NCBI GenBank assembly: GCA_903876735.1
Contig: CAIRAW010000014.1
Coordinates: forward strand, 161,776 to 225,775
Origin: an uncultured beta proteobacterium
GTDB taxonomy: Bacteria > Pseudomonadota > Gammaproteobacteria > Burkholderiales > Burkholderiaceae_C
Direction: 5' to 3'
Length of the DNA stretch: 64,000 nucleotides
Of the stretch, positions 1 through 7,955 are shown one piece after another. Position 1 is the stretch's first letter. Each line of letters opens with the position of its first letter. Made by a program: the position numbers and the translations under genes. A model generated the notes under the pieces. It had not been told where the DNA came from. It did not search any database and saw only the letters and a program-made list of their open reading frames with translations.

Positions 1-112
1 CGGACTCACCGCTGACTTCGACGTTGCCGAGTTCGTCCTGCGCCTTCTTCATGTTGTCCTGCATGGCCTGCGCCTGCTTCATGAGACCGGCAAGTTGTCC
101 TTTGTTGAACAT
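1..112 (-). CDS. ybaB: YbaB/EbfC nucleoid-associated protein, N-terminal part
   Basis: The gene is cut by the window edge; the first 37 residues are visible, starting [19 protein letters not shown]. This N-terminal helix rich in Met, Gln and Lys is typical of the YbaB/EbfC family of small dimeric DNA-binding proteins. In most proteobacteria ybaB directly follows dnaX and precedes recR, and the same order is seen here (dnaX lies upstream on the same strand). The roughly 230 bp between the dnaX stop and this start, holding an inverted-repeat element, is longer than usual for this pair. Confidence 0.9.
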   Translation of the reverse strand, partial: MFNKGQLAGLMKQAQAMQDNMKKAQDELGNVEVSGES

Positions 113-212
113 GGGGTTTCCTTCGATGGTGTTTTTGGTTAACTGAATTGACGCAGAAAGTCTGCCAAATTATTGAGCTTTCCAGTCATCATGACGCGCA
201 CAAAGGCAACAT

Positions 213-269
213 TGTCATGCCGGACTTGATCCGGCATCCATGGATTGCGGGTCAAGCCCGCAATGACAA
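213..269. repeat. Intergenic palindromic repeat (REP-like), copy 1
   Basis: Two small hairpins, GCCGGA/TCCGGC and GCGGG/CCCGC, are nested inside a TTGTCAT/ATGACAA inverted repeat. Related elements with the same TCAT..ATGGATTGCGG..ATGAC layout occur at 30644-30724 and 35727-35819. All three sit between genes. Such elements are common in proteobacterial genomes and probably disperse as non-autonomous palindromes. This copy separates dnaX from ybaB. Confidence 0.7.
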
Positions 270-343
270 TGCTGCGTTGATCTCTATCCGAGGGTGTCAT
301 TAATTTCGGAAACATCAATAATGCTCGGGTGCGACCGGGGTCA

Positions 344-2194
344 TCACCCCGGCTTGATGCTGCCGGGGACGATTTTCGCCGCAAAATCGCGCATCAGGGT
401 CTGTACGAACGGATCATCAAAAATGATTTTCTCGGCCGCCAGTTGCCGCTCGGCCGCCAGCGCCACATTGCGCCGGGCCGGGCTGTCGGTGACACGCCCG
501 ATTTCAACCACCAGGCGCACCGGGTGACCGGCAGCCTGCAAGGCCGCGCCCAGGCGTTCGCGGCTGGCGGGCTGATTGAGCGACTCGCGCTCCACCCGCA
601 AGATCCACTGGTCGGTATCGCGCGCCACCAGTTGCGACTGCAGGGCCAGTTCGCGCACCATGGCGGTAACCACCTCGCCGGCAACAAGCTGCTGCACCGT
701 GCTGTGCCAGAACTCGCCCTCCTCGGTCGCCTGCAGCACGGTCGCCGCCGACTGGCCAGCCAGCGCCTCCAGGCGCGAATCCGCCTGCACCCGCACCGGC
801 AGCGCCTCCATTCTGGCCGGCGGCGGCGCTGCGGCCGCGGCCGCGGGCGCAGGCCCGGCGCCGGCGGCTGGCCGCGCGCCCTCGGGCATCTGGACCACGT
901 GCAACTGTTGCGCTGCCGGCTGCGCGGCAATGGGGGCCGGGGCCACAGGATCCGTTGCCGGCACCGGCTCTGGCCTGGTTGCGACAGGGGCCTTTAGCGG
1001 CTCTGGAGCCGGGCTGCGAACCGGGACCACCGGCAGCCGCGGCGCCTCAATCAGAGTTTTTTTTTCTGCGGAGGGCCGCTGCCCGGTTGCCGGCTTGAAG
1101 GCCAGCAGGCGCAGCAGCACCATGGTCAGCGCCGCGTATTCGTCCGGCGCCAGGCCCAATTCGGCGCGCCCGTGCAAGCAGATGCTGTAGAGCAATTGCG
1201 TCTCGTCGGCGGGCATCAGCTCGGCCAGGCGCAGCATGTCGGCCGCTTCCGGATCGCTCTCGTCCAACTGCGCACCGGCACCGGGCACGGCTTGCAGCAC
1301 CGCCATGCGCTGCAGCACCGCGCTCATTTCTTCCAGCGTCGAGGCCGCGCTCAGGCCGTTGAGGCGCAGCGCCTCGGAAATTTCGAACACCGTCTTGCCA
1401 TCGCCCAGCGCGAGCGCTTCGAGCAGCCGGAAAACATAGGAGCGGTCAACGCTGCCCAGCATCTGGCGCACCGTGGCTTCGCTGAGTTCCCCGGCGCCAA
1501 AGGCAATCGCCTGATCGGTCAGGCTCAGGGCGTCGCGCATCGAACCGCGCGCGGCGCGCGAGAGCAGGCGCAGCGACTGCACATCGGCGGTCACGTTCTC
1601 GGCCTGCAGCACCATTTGCAGGTGTTCGCGGATGGTCTCGGGCGCCATCGGGCGCAGATTGAACTGCAGACAGCGCGACAGCACGGTAACCGGCACTTTC
1701 TGCGGATCGGTCGTGGCCAGCACAAACTTCAGGTACTCGGGCGGCTCTTCCAGCGTCTTGAGCATGGCGTTGAAGGCGTGACCCGTGAGCATATGAACTT
1801 CGTCGATCATGAAGACCTTGAAGCGCCCCTGTACCGGCTTGTAGACCGCCTGCTCCATCAGGGTCTGCACCTCGTCAACGCCGCGATTTGAGGCGGCGTC
1901 GAGTTCGGTGTAGTCGACAAAGCGCCCGGCATCAATGTCGCGGCAGGCCTGGCAGACGCCGCATGGCGTGGCAGTGATGCCGCCGGTGCCGTCCGGCCCC
2001 TGGCAGTTGAGCGACTTGGCCAGAATGCGCGAGACCGTGGTCTTGCCGACGCCGCGTGTGCCGGTGAACAGATAGGCGTGGTGCAGACGCTGCGTGCCCA
2101 GCGCGTTGGACAGGGCACGCACCACGTGGTCCTGGCCCACCATCTCGGAGAAATTGCGGGGGCGGTACTTGCGGGCGAGCACGAGGTAAGACAT
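344..2194 (-). CDS. dnaX: DNA polymerase III subunit gamma/tau
   Basis: This is the clamp-loader ATPase of the replicative polymerase (616 aa). It starts MSYLVLARKYRPRNF, the usual DnaX N-terminus. The Walker A motif GTRGVGKT lies near residues 45-52, the four zinc-binding cysteines are C64, C78, C81 and C84, and the Walker B region reads FMIDEVHML. Domain III follows, then a long Pro/Ala-rich linker and a tau-specific C-terminal domain of the kind that contacts the polymerase and helicase. The linker holds a run of nine A at codons 377-380, a likely frameshift site producing the short gamma form (described separately). The hairpin CCGGGGT/ACCCCGG overlaps the stop codon. The SRP RNA gene is divergent upstream and ybaB lies downstream. 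Confidence 0.97.
   Translation of the reverse strand: MSYLVLARKYRPRNFSEMVGQDHVVRALSNALGTQRLHHAYLFTGTRGVGKTTVSRILAKSLNCQGPDGTGGITATPCGVCQACRDIDAGRFVDYTELDAASNRGVDEVQTLMEQAVYKPVQGRFKVFMIDEVHMLTGHAFNAMLKTLEEPPEYLKFVLATTDPQKVPVTVLSRCLQFNLRPMAPETIREHLQMVLQAENVTADVQSLRLLSRAARGSMRDALSLTDQAIAFGAGELSEATVRQMLGSVDRSYVFRLLEALALGDGKTVFEISEALRLNGLSAASTLEEMSAVLQRMAVLQAVPGAGAQLDESDPEAADMLRLAELMPADETQLLYSICLHGRAELGLAPDEYAALTMVLLRLLAFKPATGQRPSAEKKTLIEAPRLPVVPVRSPAPEPLKAPVATRPEPVPATDPVAPAPIAAQPAAQQLHVVQMPEGARPAAGAGPAPAAAAAAPPPARMEALPVRVQADSRLEALAGQSAATVLQATEEGEFWHSTVQQLVAGEVVTAMVRELALQSQLVARDTDQWILRVERESLNQPASRERLGAALQAAGHPVRLVVEIGRVTDSPARRNVALAAERQLAAEKIIFDDPFVQTLMRDFAAKIVPGSIKPG
1012..1065 (-). promoter_or_regulatory. 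Probable programmed -1 frameshift site in dnaX (A9 run plus downstream stem)
   Basis: On the coding strand the zero frame reads GAA AAA AAA ACT CTG ATT GAG, so a slippery A AAA AAA lies in a run of nine A (1057-1065). In the -1 frame the next codons are AAC TCT GAT TGA, giving a stop after three residues and a 382-aa product that retains the ATPase and collar domains. Downstream, GGCTGC/GCAGCC (1033-1038 with 1012-1017) can form a stem. E. coli dnaX uses A AAA AAG, and Thermus dnaX uses an A9 run with transcriptional slippage. Whether slippage happens here is inference. Confidence 0.65.
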
Positions 2195-2248
2195 AGGGAC
2201 TGATTCTAAAGCCCGACCTGATCAGGCGTCCGCCCTTACAATACCGCC

Positions 2249-2344
2249 TGACGGGCCTTCCCACATGGTGAAGCGGCCAACCGGGTCAGGTGGGGAACCA
2301 AGCAGCCCTAACTGTGGAGCCAGTGCTGGGGTCAAGGCTCGTCA
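2249..2344 (+). ncRNA. ffs: Signal recognition particle 4.5S RNA
   Basis: The ends TGACGGGCCTT (2249-2259) and AAGGCTCGTCA (2334-2344) pair, closing a long hairpin. The conserved SRP apical core is present: GGTCAGG on the 5' side, a GGAA tetraloop region, and AAGCAGCC on the 3' side (about 2284-2307). The length of about 96 nt fits the small bacterial SRP RNA that pairs with Ffh for co-translational membrane targeting. A -10 box TACAAT lies at 2237-2242, seven bases before the inferred 5' end; no strong -35 is visible. A T-rich stretch at 2370-2376 probably ends transcription. The gene is divergent from dnaX. Confidence 0.9.
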
Positions 2345-2428
2345 ACCTCATTTCGACAGATGGCAACCCGCCTTGTTTTTTAGCTACTAAAACAAGAGCA
2401 AGCAACCGTTGCTGTCCCCTCCTGGGCT

Positions 2429-4033
2429 TCAGCGTTTGAGCAGGTCGCCAAACGCGACGTTGAGTTTTGCTTCGGCCGTGGCCAGATGCAGGCGCCGCTC
2501 GCCCACCCATTGCCGGTCTGCGGCAAGCGCCTTTTGCGCTGCGCTCAGCATGCGCCGCACTTCGGCCGGCTGCGGCCCGCCGATGCCGACACGCGTGCGC
2601 ACCATAGACTCCGGCGACAGGGTACGCCGGAAGCTCACTTCGTCCAGCGGCAACCTGGAATCAGCCAGCTGGTACATCTTTCCGGCTTCGGCATAGATGC
2701 GCACGGCCTGCGCGTATGGAAAATCCTTCGGCCGCAATCCGTGCTCGCGCGCGTACAGCACCACTTCGGACGCAAAGTGGTGACCAACGCGGAACGGAAT
2801 CCGGTTCTCACGCTGCAGCGTTTCAGCCAGTTCCATCGAGGTGGTCCATTCAGACTCGAGTTCCTCCAGCGAGCGCTTGGCGTCAACCCGCAGCGATGCC
2901 AGCACGTCGGTCGCATCGCGCAGCATTTGCGAGCCGAGTACGAAGGTGCGCGCGCGTTCGTCGGTCCAGCTGTACTTGTAATCGATCATCCCGGGCGTCA
3001 CGTTGTGGGCCCGAAGAACCACGTTCTGTGCCGATGCGACGACATCGCTGGCCAGCGCCCGCGTGTCCTGTATCACCCCGGGATTGGCTTTCTGCGGCAT
3101 TGCGCTGCTGGTGTAGGTCTTGCCCGGCACCAGCAACAGCCATGGGCGGGTCTGGTGATACTGGACGTGGATGTCCTGCATCAACGAGCCAACGCGCAGC
3201 GCGATCGACTGGGCTATCTGCGCCGCCTCCAGGCCAACGTCGTTGGGGCTGATCTGGGTCCCGTCGTAGCCGTTAACGGCCAGCGCCTCGAAGCCAAGCA
3301 GGTCAGCCAGACGGGGTCGGTCAAGCGGCCAGCTTGAGTTGGCCAGCACCGCGCTGCCAAGCGGGCTGCGGTCAACGCGCGACCAGGCCTGCCGGATGCG
3401 CTCGGCATCGCGCGTGAAGGAGTCGGCAAACGCGAGCAGGTAGTGCCCCAAACTGGTCGGCATGGCCTGCACGCCGTTGGTGTAGGCCGGGACGAAGGTC
3501 TCGACATTCTTGCCGGCCATCTCCAGCAACTGCGCGCGCAGTTCGGTCAACCGGTCTGTGAAGTCGAGCAGTTCGACTCGCAACTGGCCCGTCGTCAGCG
3601 TCGGGTGCATGTCTTGGCGGCTGCGCCCGGTATGAATCAAGGTCGCGTCCGGCCCGGCGAAGTCGGTGATGATCTTTTCAGTTTGCAGAACGTCCTTGGG
3701 GCGCTTGCCACCCGGCAGTGCGCCCTGGTTGATCGAGTGCGCGACACCGCGAGCAATCGGGCCGGCGAGTTCAGGTGGAATGATCCCGCGCTCGACATTC
3801 GCCACGGTTGACGCCATGTTGATGCGCCCGAACCAATAGAACAAGTCTTGGGTACGCGCCAGTTCGCTGGTGCCGCTACCCGCGGGTCGCACCAGCAGTT
3901 TGGCGCTAGCGGCCAGACAGGTATCCGGGGTTCGGCAGAGGGCATCCACCGGTTCGCGGGTCTGGGCATCAGCGTGGCAGCAGAGTGCAAGCAAGCTTGC
4001 AACCGAGAGTCGGGACAAGGACGGCATCATCAC
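2429..4033 (-). CDS. Exported aspartase/fumarase-superfamily lyase (argininosuccinate lyase-like)
   Basis: The 535-aa protein carries superfamily signatures: HTGRSRQD near residue 137, matching the HTGRSRND of argininosuccinate lyase, and SSAMPQKANP around residue 313, matching the SSxMPxKxNP catalytic loop. Unlike cytosolic ArgH it begins with an apparent Sec signal peptide (hydrophobic LSVASLLALCCHADAQ, cleavage probably after ADA), so it is probably periplasmic. It is also longer than typical ArgH (about 460 aa). A GTG start is chosen because GGAGG lies seven bases upstream; ATG codons follow at once. No arginine gene is adjacent. The substrate is unknown: a lyase acting on an N-succinyl-type compound is possible, but this is inference from the fold. 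Confidence 0.75.
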   Translation of the reverse strand: MMMPSLSRLSVASLLALCCHADAQTREPVDALCRTPDTCLAASAKLLVRPAGSGTSELARTQDLFYWFGRINMASTVANVERGIIPPELAGPIARGVAHSINQGALPGGKRPKDVLQTEKIITDFAGPDATLIHTGRSRQDMHPTLTTGQLRVELLDFTDRLTELRAQLLEMAGKNVETFVPAYTNGVQAMPTSLGHYLLAFADSFTRDAERIRQAWSRVDRSPLGSAVLANSSWPLDRPRLADLLGFEALAVNGYDGTQISPNDVGLEAAQIAQSIALRVGSLMQDIHVQYHQTRPWLLLVPGKTYTSSAMPQKANPGVIQDTRALASDVVASAQNVVLRAHNVTPGMIDYKYSWTDERARTFVLGSQMLRDATDVLASLRVDAKRSLEELESEWTTSMELAETLQRENRIPFRVGHHFASEVVLYAREHGLRPKDFPYAQAVRIYAEAGKMYQLADSRLPLDEVSFRRTLSPESMVRTRVGIGGPQPAEVRRMLSAAQKALAADRQWVGERRLHLATAEAKLNVAFGDLLKR

Positions 4034-4129
4034 GCGATTTCCTCCAATAATGGGTTTGACAGCGTGATGCTATCAGCCACACCATGGTGCACGGCAGGAA
4101 GTCATTCGGTCCGTTCCAGCAATTCCGGC

Positions 4130-4654
4130 TTATGGCCCGTCCTGACCGTCCGGGGGCCCGAGCGCGCGGTCGATTTGGGCCACGAATTTTTTCACCTTCA
4201 CCTTGTACTGCTTGCCGGAAATTTCGGCGTCGCTGATGGCCAGGCTGGCAACAGCCCGCTTGCCGCTGAGCTGCTGCAGGTCTTTGAGCACCTTGACCTG
4301 ACCGGAGCCGGAATAGGTGCAGAAGAACCCAAGTTTGCGAATCTCATTGCGGTGCTTCTCGAGATAGGAGCGGACCGGGCTCGACAGACTCCAGAACCAG
4401 ACCGGTGTGCCAATCAGCGTCAGGTCGTAGTCGGCCGGCGCATGCTTGCCCGGACGGAGCCCGGGCTTGATATGCAGGATGGCCTCCAGCGCGGAACAGA
4501 CATAGCCAATCGGATTGGTGCGTCGGCCGCAGACCGATTCGTCCTCGATTGCCTCGATGTCGGCGTGGCAGGACTTGGCAACAAGCTGCGCAAGGGTTTG
4601 CGTGAACCCGGTTCGCGAATAGTAGACCACCAGTATCTTCGTCATGGAACGCAT
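4130..4654 (-). CDS. Flavodoxin family protein
   Basis: The 174-aa protein begins MTKILVVYYSRTGFTQTLAQ after a possible extra MRS. The YYSRTGFT loop is the FMN phosphate-binding loop of flavodoxins. GTPVWFWSLSSPVRSYLE matches the second, isoalloxazine-flanking region (cf. GxPvWxxxxxxP), and FFCTYSGSG the third loop. It probably binds FMN and acts as a cytosolic electron carrier or quinone reductase. It is followed on the same strand by the exported lyase, but about 100 bp separate them, so shared transcription is uncertain. The start at 4654 lacks a clear ribosome site; the internal ATG at 4645 is an alternative. Confidence 0.8.
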   Translation of the reverse strand: MRSMTKILVVYYSRTGFTQTLAQLVAKSCHADIEAIEDESVCGRRTNPIGYVCSALEAILHIKPGLRPGKHAPADYDLTLIGTPVWFWSLSSPVRSYLEKHRNEIRKLGFFCTYSGSGQVKVLKDLQQLSGKRAVASLAISDAEISGKQYKVKVKKFVAQIDRALGPPDGQDGP

Positions 4655-4976
4655 GGTGGCGCTCGAGAGGGGAGCAGGTGTTGCGATATCTCAAGTCCGA
4701 CCGGGGTGGCGGCCGGTCCGTATCGATGCCAAACCCATTGCGGCGGCAGGCGATGATTCTTCGCTGACTTGCGATTACGCAAACCGCCCAGGCATCCGAT
4801 TCCTATGATTTCCATCAACCTGGCGCCCAAAGTAAAAGACCAGATCCTCACACAGTATGAGGAGGCCGGTTTGCACCTCAAGGGTGGTCTTCTGGTTCAG
4901 GGCGTGACCGGCGTTGCGGAGCGCACCGGTTGGTGCGCTCCCGTTCTTTGAACTTGATGACCTTGAAAGGAATGAT
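4655..4976. other. Non-coding gap between flavodoxin and DUF2934 genes
   Basis: No convincing gene is seen in these 322 bases; a 60-codon open frame from 4769 has no recognisable features. The gap contains a perfect 10-bp hairpin at 4918-4941 (GGAGCGCACC, loop GGTT, GGTGCGCTCC) followed by CGTTCTTTG, about 36 bases before the next start codon. It could be a leader hairpin or a weak terminator for upstream transcription. Confidence 0.5.
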
Positions 4977-5258
4977 ATGAAACTCCAGCGAACCGCTGTC
5001 CACTCGTCGCCTGCAATGGCGGCCACCAAAGGCAAATTGGCGCCCTCTTCGGGCAAGATCAAGGCGGCCGCGCGGTCCAAGCAAATGCTTCCCCACAATG
5101 GCGAAGACCGTCTTGAAAAGATACGCCAGCAAGCGTATGCCCTGTACACCGCACGCAATTGCGTTGAAGGCTATGAACTCGAGGATTGGCTGCGGGCGGA
5201 GGCCCTGGTGGACCAGATCTCTGCGCAGCAAGCGTCGACAAGCCAACCGATGCTTTGA
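4977..5258 (+). CDS. DUF2934 domain small protein
   Basis: This is a 93-aa basic protein. Its second half (IRQQAYALYTARNCVEGYEL, then EDWLRAEALV) matches the DUF2934 pattern in which a helix with AYxLY is followed by an acidic GxxLEDWLxAE motif. DUF2934 proteins are small and of unknown function, often found near stress genes. The ATG at 4977 is chosen because AAAGGA lies a few bases upstream; a longer frame begins at 4914 but has no such site. The Hsp20 gene follows on the same strand after 132 bp. Confidence 0.75.
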   Translation: MKLQRTAVHSSPAMAATKGKLAPSSGKIKAAARSKQMLPHNGEDRLEKIRQQAYALYTARNCVEGYELEDWLRAEALVDQISAQQASTSQPML

Positions 5259-5390
5259 TCGGCCGAAGTGCCAACTACAGCCTGGTTTGAACGTGCCTGA
5301 CTGGTCGCCGCCTTCTTTGGGCAGTCATTTGGTACGCGCAGATCCATGCGAACAGTTTTTTGATTATTTTTAACCACAGGAGTAGCCATC

Positions 5391-5834
5391 ATGAGCAAAT
5401 TACGTTTGTTTGAGCCACGTCTATTTGAGCCGGCACTGAGCGACCCATTCGAGTCCATGTTGACCCGATTCATGGCGCCCATGCGAAAAGCAATGGAAGA
5501 CGGGGCGCTCGATATCAAGATCGACGTCACCGAGGCTGATGGTATGTACAAAGTTCGTGCCGACATCCCTGGTGTCAAAAAAGACGATATCAATGTGCGA
5601 ATCGACGGCAACATCATTCAAATTGATGCCGAGGCCAAGAAAGAAAAAGAAACAAAGGGCAATGGCGGAAAAGTCCTTTGCAGCGAGCGCTGGGAAGGCG
5701 CGGTGTCGCGCACCTTCTCGGTGGCACAGGATGTCGATGAAGCCAAAGTCTCAGCCAAGTACGAGGACGGTGTCTTGACGCTTGAGTTGCCGAAGAAAAC
5801 GACCACGGCTTCGAAGCGGATCTCGATTCAGTGA
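5391..5834 (+). CDS. Small heat-shock protein, Hsp20/alpha-crystallin family
   Basis: This 147-aa ATP-independent holdase chaperone has a variable N-terminus (MSKLRLFEPRLFEP), then an alpha-crystallin domain from about residue 45 (IKIDVTEADGMYKVRADIPG, V-K-K-D-D-I-N-V-R-I-D-G-N) through the conserved Y-E-D-G-V-L-T-L-E-L-P motif near residue 130. The C-terminal extension is short. An AGGAG ribosome site lies eight bases before the ATG. No heat-shock CIRCE or ROSE element was recognised in the 132-bp leader, so its regulation cannot be read from the sequence. Confidence 0.93.
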   Translation: MSKLRLFEPRLFEPALSDPFESMLTRFMAPMRKAMEDGALDIKIDVTEADGMYKVRADIPGVKKDDINVRIDGNIIQIDAEAKKEKETKGNGGKVLCSERWEGAVSRTFSVAQDVDEAKVSAKYEDGVLTLELPKKTTTASKRISIQ

Positions 5835-5846
5835 TTGATCCGAATT

Positions 5847-5877
5847 GCCAGGGCCGGCACCATGCTGCCGGCCTGGC
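5847..5877. terminator. Strong hairpin between convergent hsp20 and patatin genes
   Basis: GCCAgGGCCGGCA and TGCCGGCCTGGC pair around a CCATGC loop, with one unpaired G on the 5' side. The element lies between the convergent hsp20 and patatin genes. There is no T-run on either side, so a terminator role rests on position and stem strength only. Confidence 0.4.
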
Positions 5878-5910
5878 TATCAAAGGAGTCGGGGGTGCGC
5901 AGCTTCACAT

Positions 5911-6813
5911 TCAAGCCTGCTTGATGCAGAAGGCTTCGGCATCCCGTTTTCCCAGATCAAAAGTCGCCTGCAGGGCAGTATCGTTGGTGTAGTCCCAGAC
6001 GCCGACCTGAATCGCTTGAGAAGGCTGGGCATAGGTGAGCCCCGCAATCCTCGGAAGCCGTGCGAACGGTCGTGTCAGAAGCACCAAAGTGTTTTCACCC
6101 GGCTTTAGCACACCCTCAATCGGCACATTGTTCACCAGCCCGCCGTCAAATATGGCAAGGCCGTTGCGCCTGGCCTGGGGTGTCAGAGGTGGAACGCAAG
6201 AGGACGCAATGATGAGGTCCGCCAGCGACTCCGGCGTTGCGCATTCACGCACCGATACATAAAGCGGCTTGAATCCGATTCGCCGAGCGGCAGAGCAATC
6301 AACGCGTTCAGCATCCCACGCGTCGACACCGAAGGCAACCGCACCCAACAGCATGGCCATGCGCCGACTCGCCCAGCGCGGCGGACATGAAATCAGAACA
6401 TTGATATCCGGACCGTGCTGCAGACGCGCCAACGCTTCCGGGTCGATGCTGCTGAGAATGGCATCCCGGTACATCGCGCCATGGGGAAACATGGGCTGCC
6501 TGCGCCAGAGGTTGTGCAAGTACAAATTGCGCCTGTTCCTTGCAACTGCCCGCAGGTGCTTCTGAAAACCCTGGTCAAAAGTCTTCGCGAACAAAGCGCA
6601 GGCCATCGCTGAGCCAGCGCTGACAGCTGCAACCCTTGATGGCTTCAGATTTAGTGTGGGAGCCGCGACGGACCAGAACCCGGCTTGCCAGAAGCATCGG
6701 TTTCCACCCCCCGCAAATACGACGCTGTCACATTGCATGATCGTGCAATTGTTGTCGGAGGCTTGGGCATGGCCTTGACAATGCGCAAGTTCAGTTGCCG
6801 CCGGTCCAGCCAC
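5911..6813 (-). CDS. Patatin-like phospholipase
   Basis: The protein has the patatin Ser-Asp dyad arrangement. FAGGGNRCFWQAGF supplies the Gly-rich oxyanion loop, AAVSAGSAMA contains the nucleophile elbow (serine in V-S-A-G), and FDGGLVNNVP has the catalytic Asp in DGG. The usual G-x-S-x-G is slightly altered because the first glycine is Val/Ala. It probably hydrolyses acyl esters of lipids. A GTG start at 6813 has GGAG upstream; the ATG at 6738 (MQCDSVVFAGGGN) would begin just before the conserved domain and may be the true start. It stands alone between convergent hsp20 and a divergent lipoprotein gene. Confidence 0.8.
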   Translation of the reverse strand: MAGPAATELAHCQGHAQASDNNCTIMQCDSVVFAGGGNRCFWQAGFWSVAAPTLNLKPSRVAAVSAGSAMACALFAKTFDQGFQKHLRAVARNRRNLYLHNLWRRQPMFPHGAMYRDAILSSIDPEALARLQHGPDINVLISCPPRWASRRMAMLLGAVAFGVDAWDAERVDCSAARRIGFKPLYVSVRECATPESLADLIIASSCVPPLTPQARRNGLAIFDGGLVNNVPIEGVLKPGENTLVLLTRPFARLPRIAGLTYAQPSQAIQVGVWDYTNDTALQATFDLGKRDAEAFCIKQA

Positions 6814-6941
6814 TGTCTCCAGGAAGGGCCGGACAGTGCAGCATGTGACGCGCCGTTAGCCAACCCAGCCTCTTTGATAGTTGTCAAACACCCGCCACAC
6901 AAACCGGAGAACACTGGGCCTTCAGTTGACAAAGGAAGCTT

Positions 6942-7955
6942 ATGAAAATCATTACCCGGACCATCGGCGCGCCATTTGCCGCAATCTACGTATTCATGCT
7001 GGCTGCTTGCGGTGGTGGCGGTGGCGGCTCCACACCACCCGTGATCACCCCGTCAGCAGCACTCAACAGTTCCAACCAGACGATTGCGGCACAGGATGTG
7101 GCGTCCTCTGCGTACCTCCCCCTGATGGGCGCACAGACCCTCACGGGCGCGCAGACCCTTGATGAAGGCGTGCTGTTCAGCCTTGCCCGCAGTCAGCTGA
7201 ACCGTTTGCCAAACTACCTGGCTGCAGCCAAAGGCAATAGCACCTTGACTGGCGTCGTGCAAAGCCAAATCTATTCCTGTACTTACGGTGGAACGGTCAC
7301 CGCCAGTGTTTCTGACGCCGATAACAATGGTGTTGTTTCGGCCGGTGACAGTGTCACCGTCGCGGCAAACAACTGTGTTGAAAGTGAAGGCACTTTGACA
7401 GGCGCTCTGACCTTTGGTGTCAACAATGTCACAGGGACGTTTGGGTCAGACAGCTACAGCGGCAGTCTCACGATGACGTTCAATGGCTTTACCGTATCGA
7501 GTTCCGAGTTCAGTGCAGGCGCAAACGGGTCGCTGACTCTGTCTGTGAGTGCAAGCGGCGTTAACAGGGTCAGCACATCGGTTGCCACACCTTCCTTGTC
7601 GGTATCAGGCACCTATGCTGGTGTGACACGCTCACGCAGCCTGACAAACTACAGCGCAACGAGTACCAGAACCCCCAACTCAACATCCGGCTACGAAACC
7701 AGCTACACCCTTAACGGTACTTTGACCAGTTCTGCCTTGGCGTCGCAGGCAATTTCATTTGCCACACCAACGCCGTTCATAAGCCTGTCCTCGGACGATT
7801 ACCCCTCCAGCGGGGTCATGCTGATCAGCGGCGCCGCCAATTCCAAGCTCAAGGTCACGGCCCTTCCTGGCAGCCAGGTCAAACTGGAACTTGATGCCAA
7901 CGGGGACGACGTCTACGAGGGCAGCACCACGCTGAACTGGAACACCTTGATGTGA
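6942..7955 (+). CDS. Predicted lipoprotein, Ser/Thr-rich, unknown function
   Basis: The 337-aa protein has a type II signal peptide with the lipobox LAAC at about residues 20-23, followed by a run of glycines, so it is probably an outer-membrane lipoprotein. The mature part is rich in Ser, Thr, Gly and Asn and contains an Asp/Asn-rich segment (SDADNNGVVSAGD, and DANGDDVYEG near the end) resembling calcium-binding loops. Repeated beta-strand-like sequences suggest an all-beta fold. I do not recognise the family. AAGGAAG lies four bases before the ATG. The next gene overlaps its stop, suggesting the two products work together. Confidence 0.7.
   Translation: MKIITRTIGAPFAAIYVFMLAACGGGGGGSTPPVITPSAALNSSNQTIAAQDVASSAYLPLMGAQTLTGAQTLDEGVLFSLARSQLNRLPNYLAAAKGNSTLTGVVQSQIYSCTYGGTVTASVSDADNNGVVSAGDSVTVAANNCVESEGTLTGALTFGVNNVTGTFGSDSYSGSLTMTFNGFTVSSSEFSAGANGSLTLSVSASGVNRVSTSVATPSLSVSGTYAGVTRSRSLTNYSATSTRTPNSTSGYETSYTLNGTLTSSALASQAISFATPTPFISLSSDDYPSSGVMLISGAANSKLKVTALPGSQVKLELDANGDDVYEGSTTLNWNTLM

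Noticed and set aside
1172..1891. Open frame opposite dnaX
   Set aside because: Antisense shadow of a conserved essential gene with no features of its own.
4769..4951. 60-codon frame upstream of the DUF2934 gene
   Set aside because: No family resemblance and no ribosome site; it runs into a perfect hairpin, more like leader DNA than a gene.
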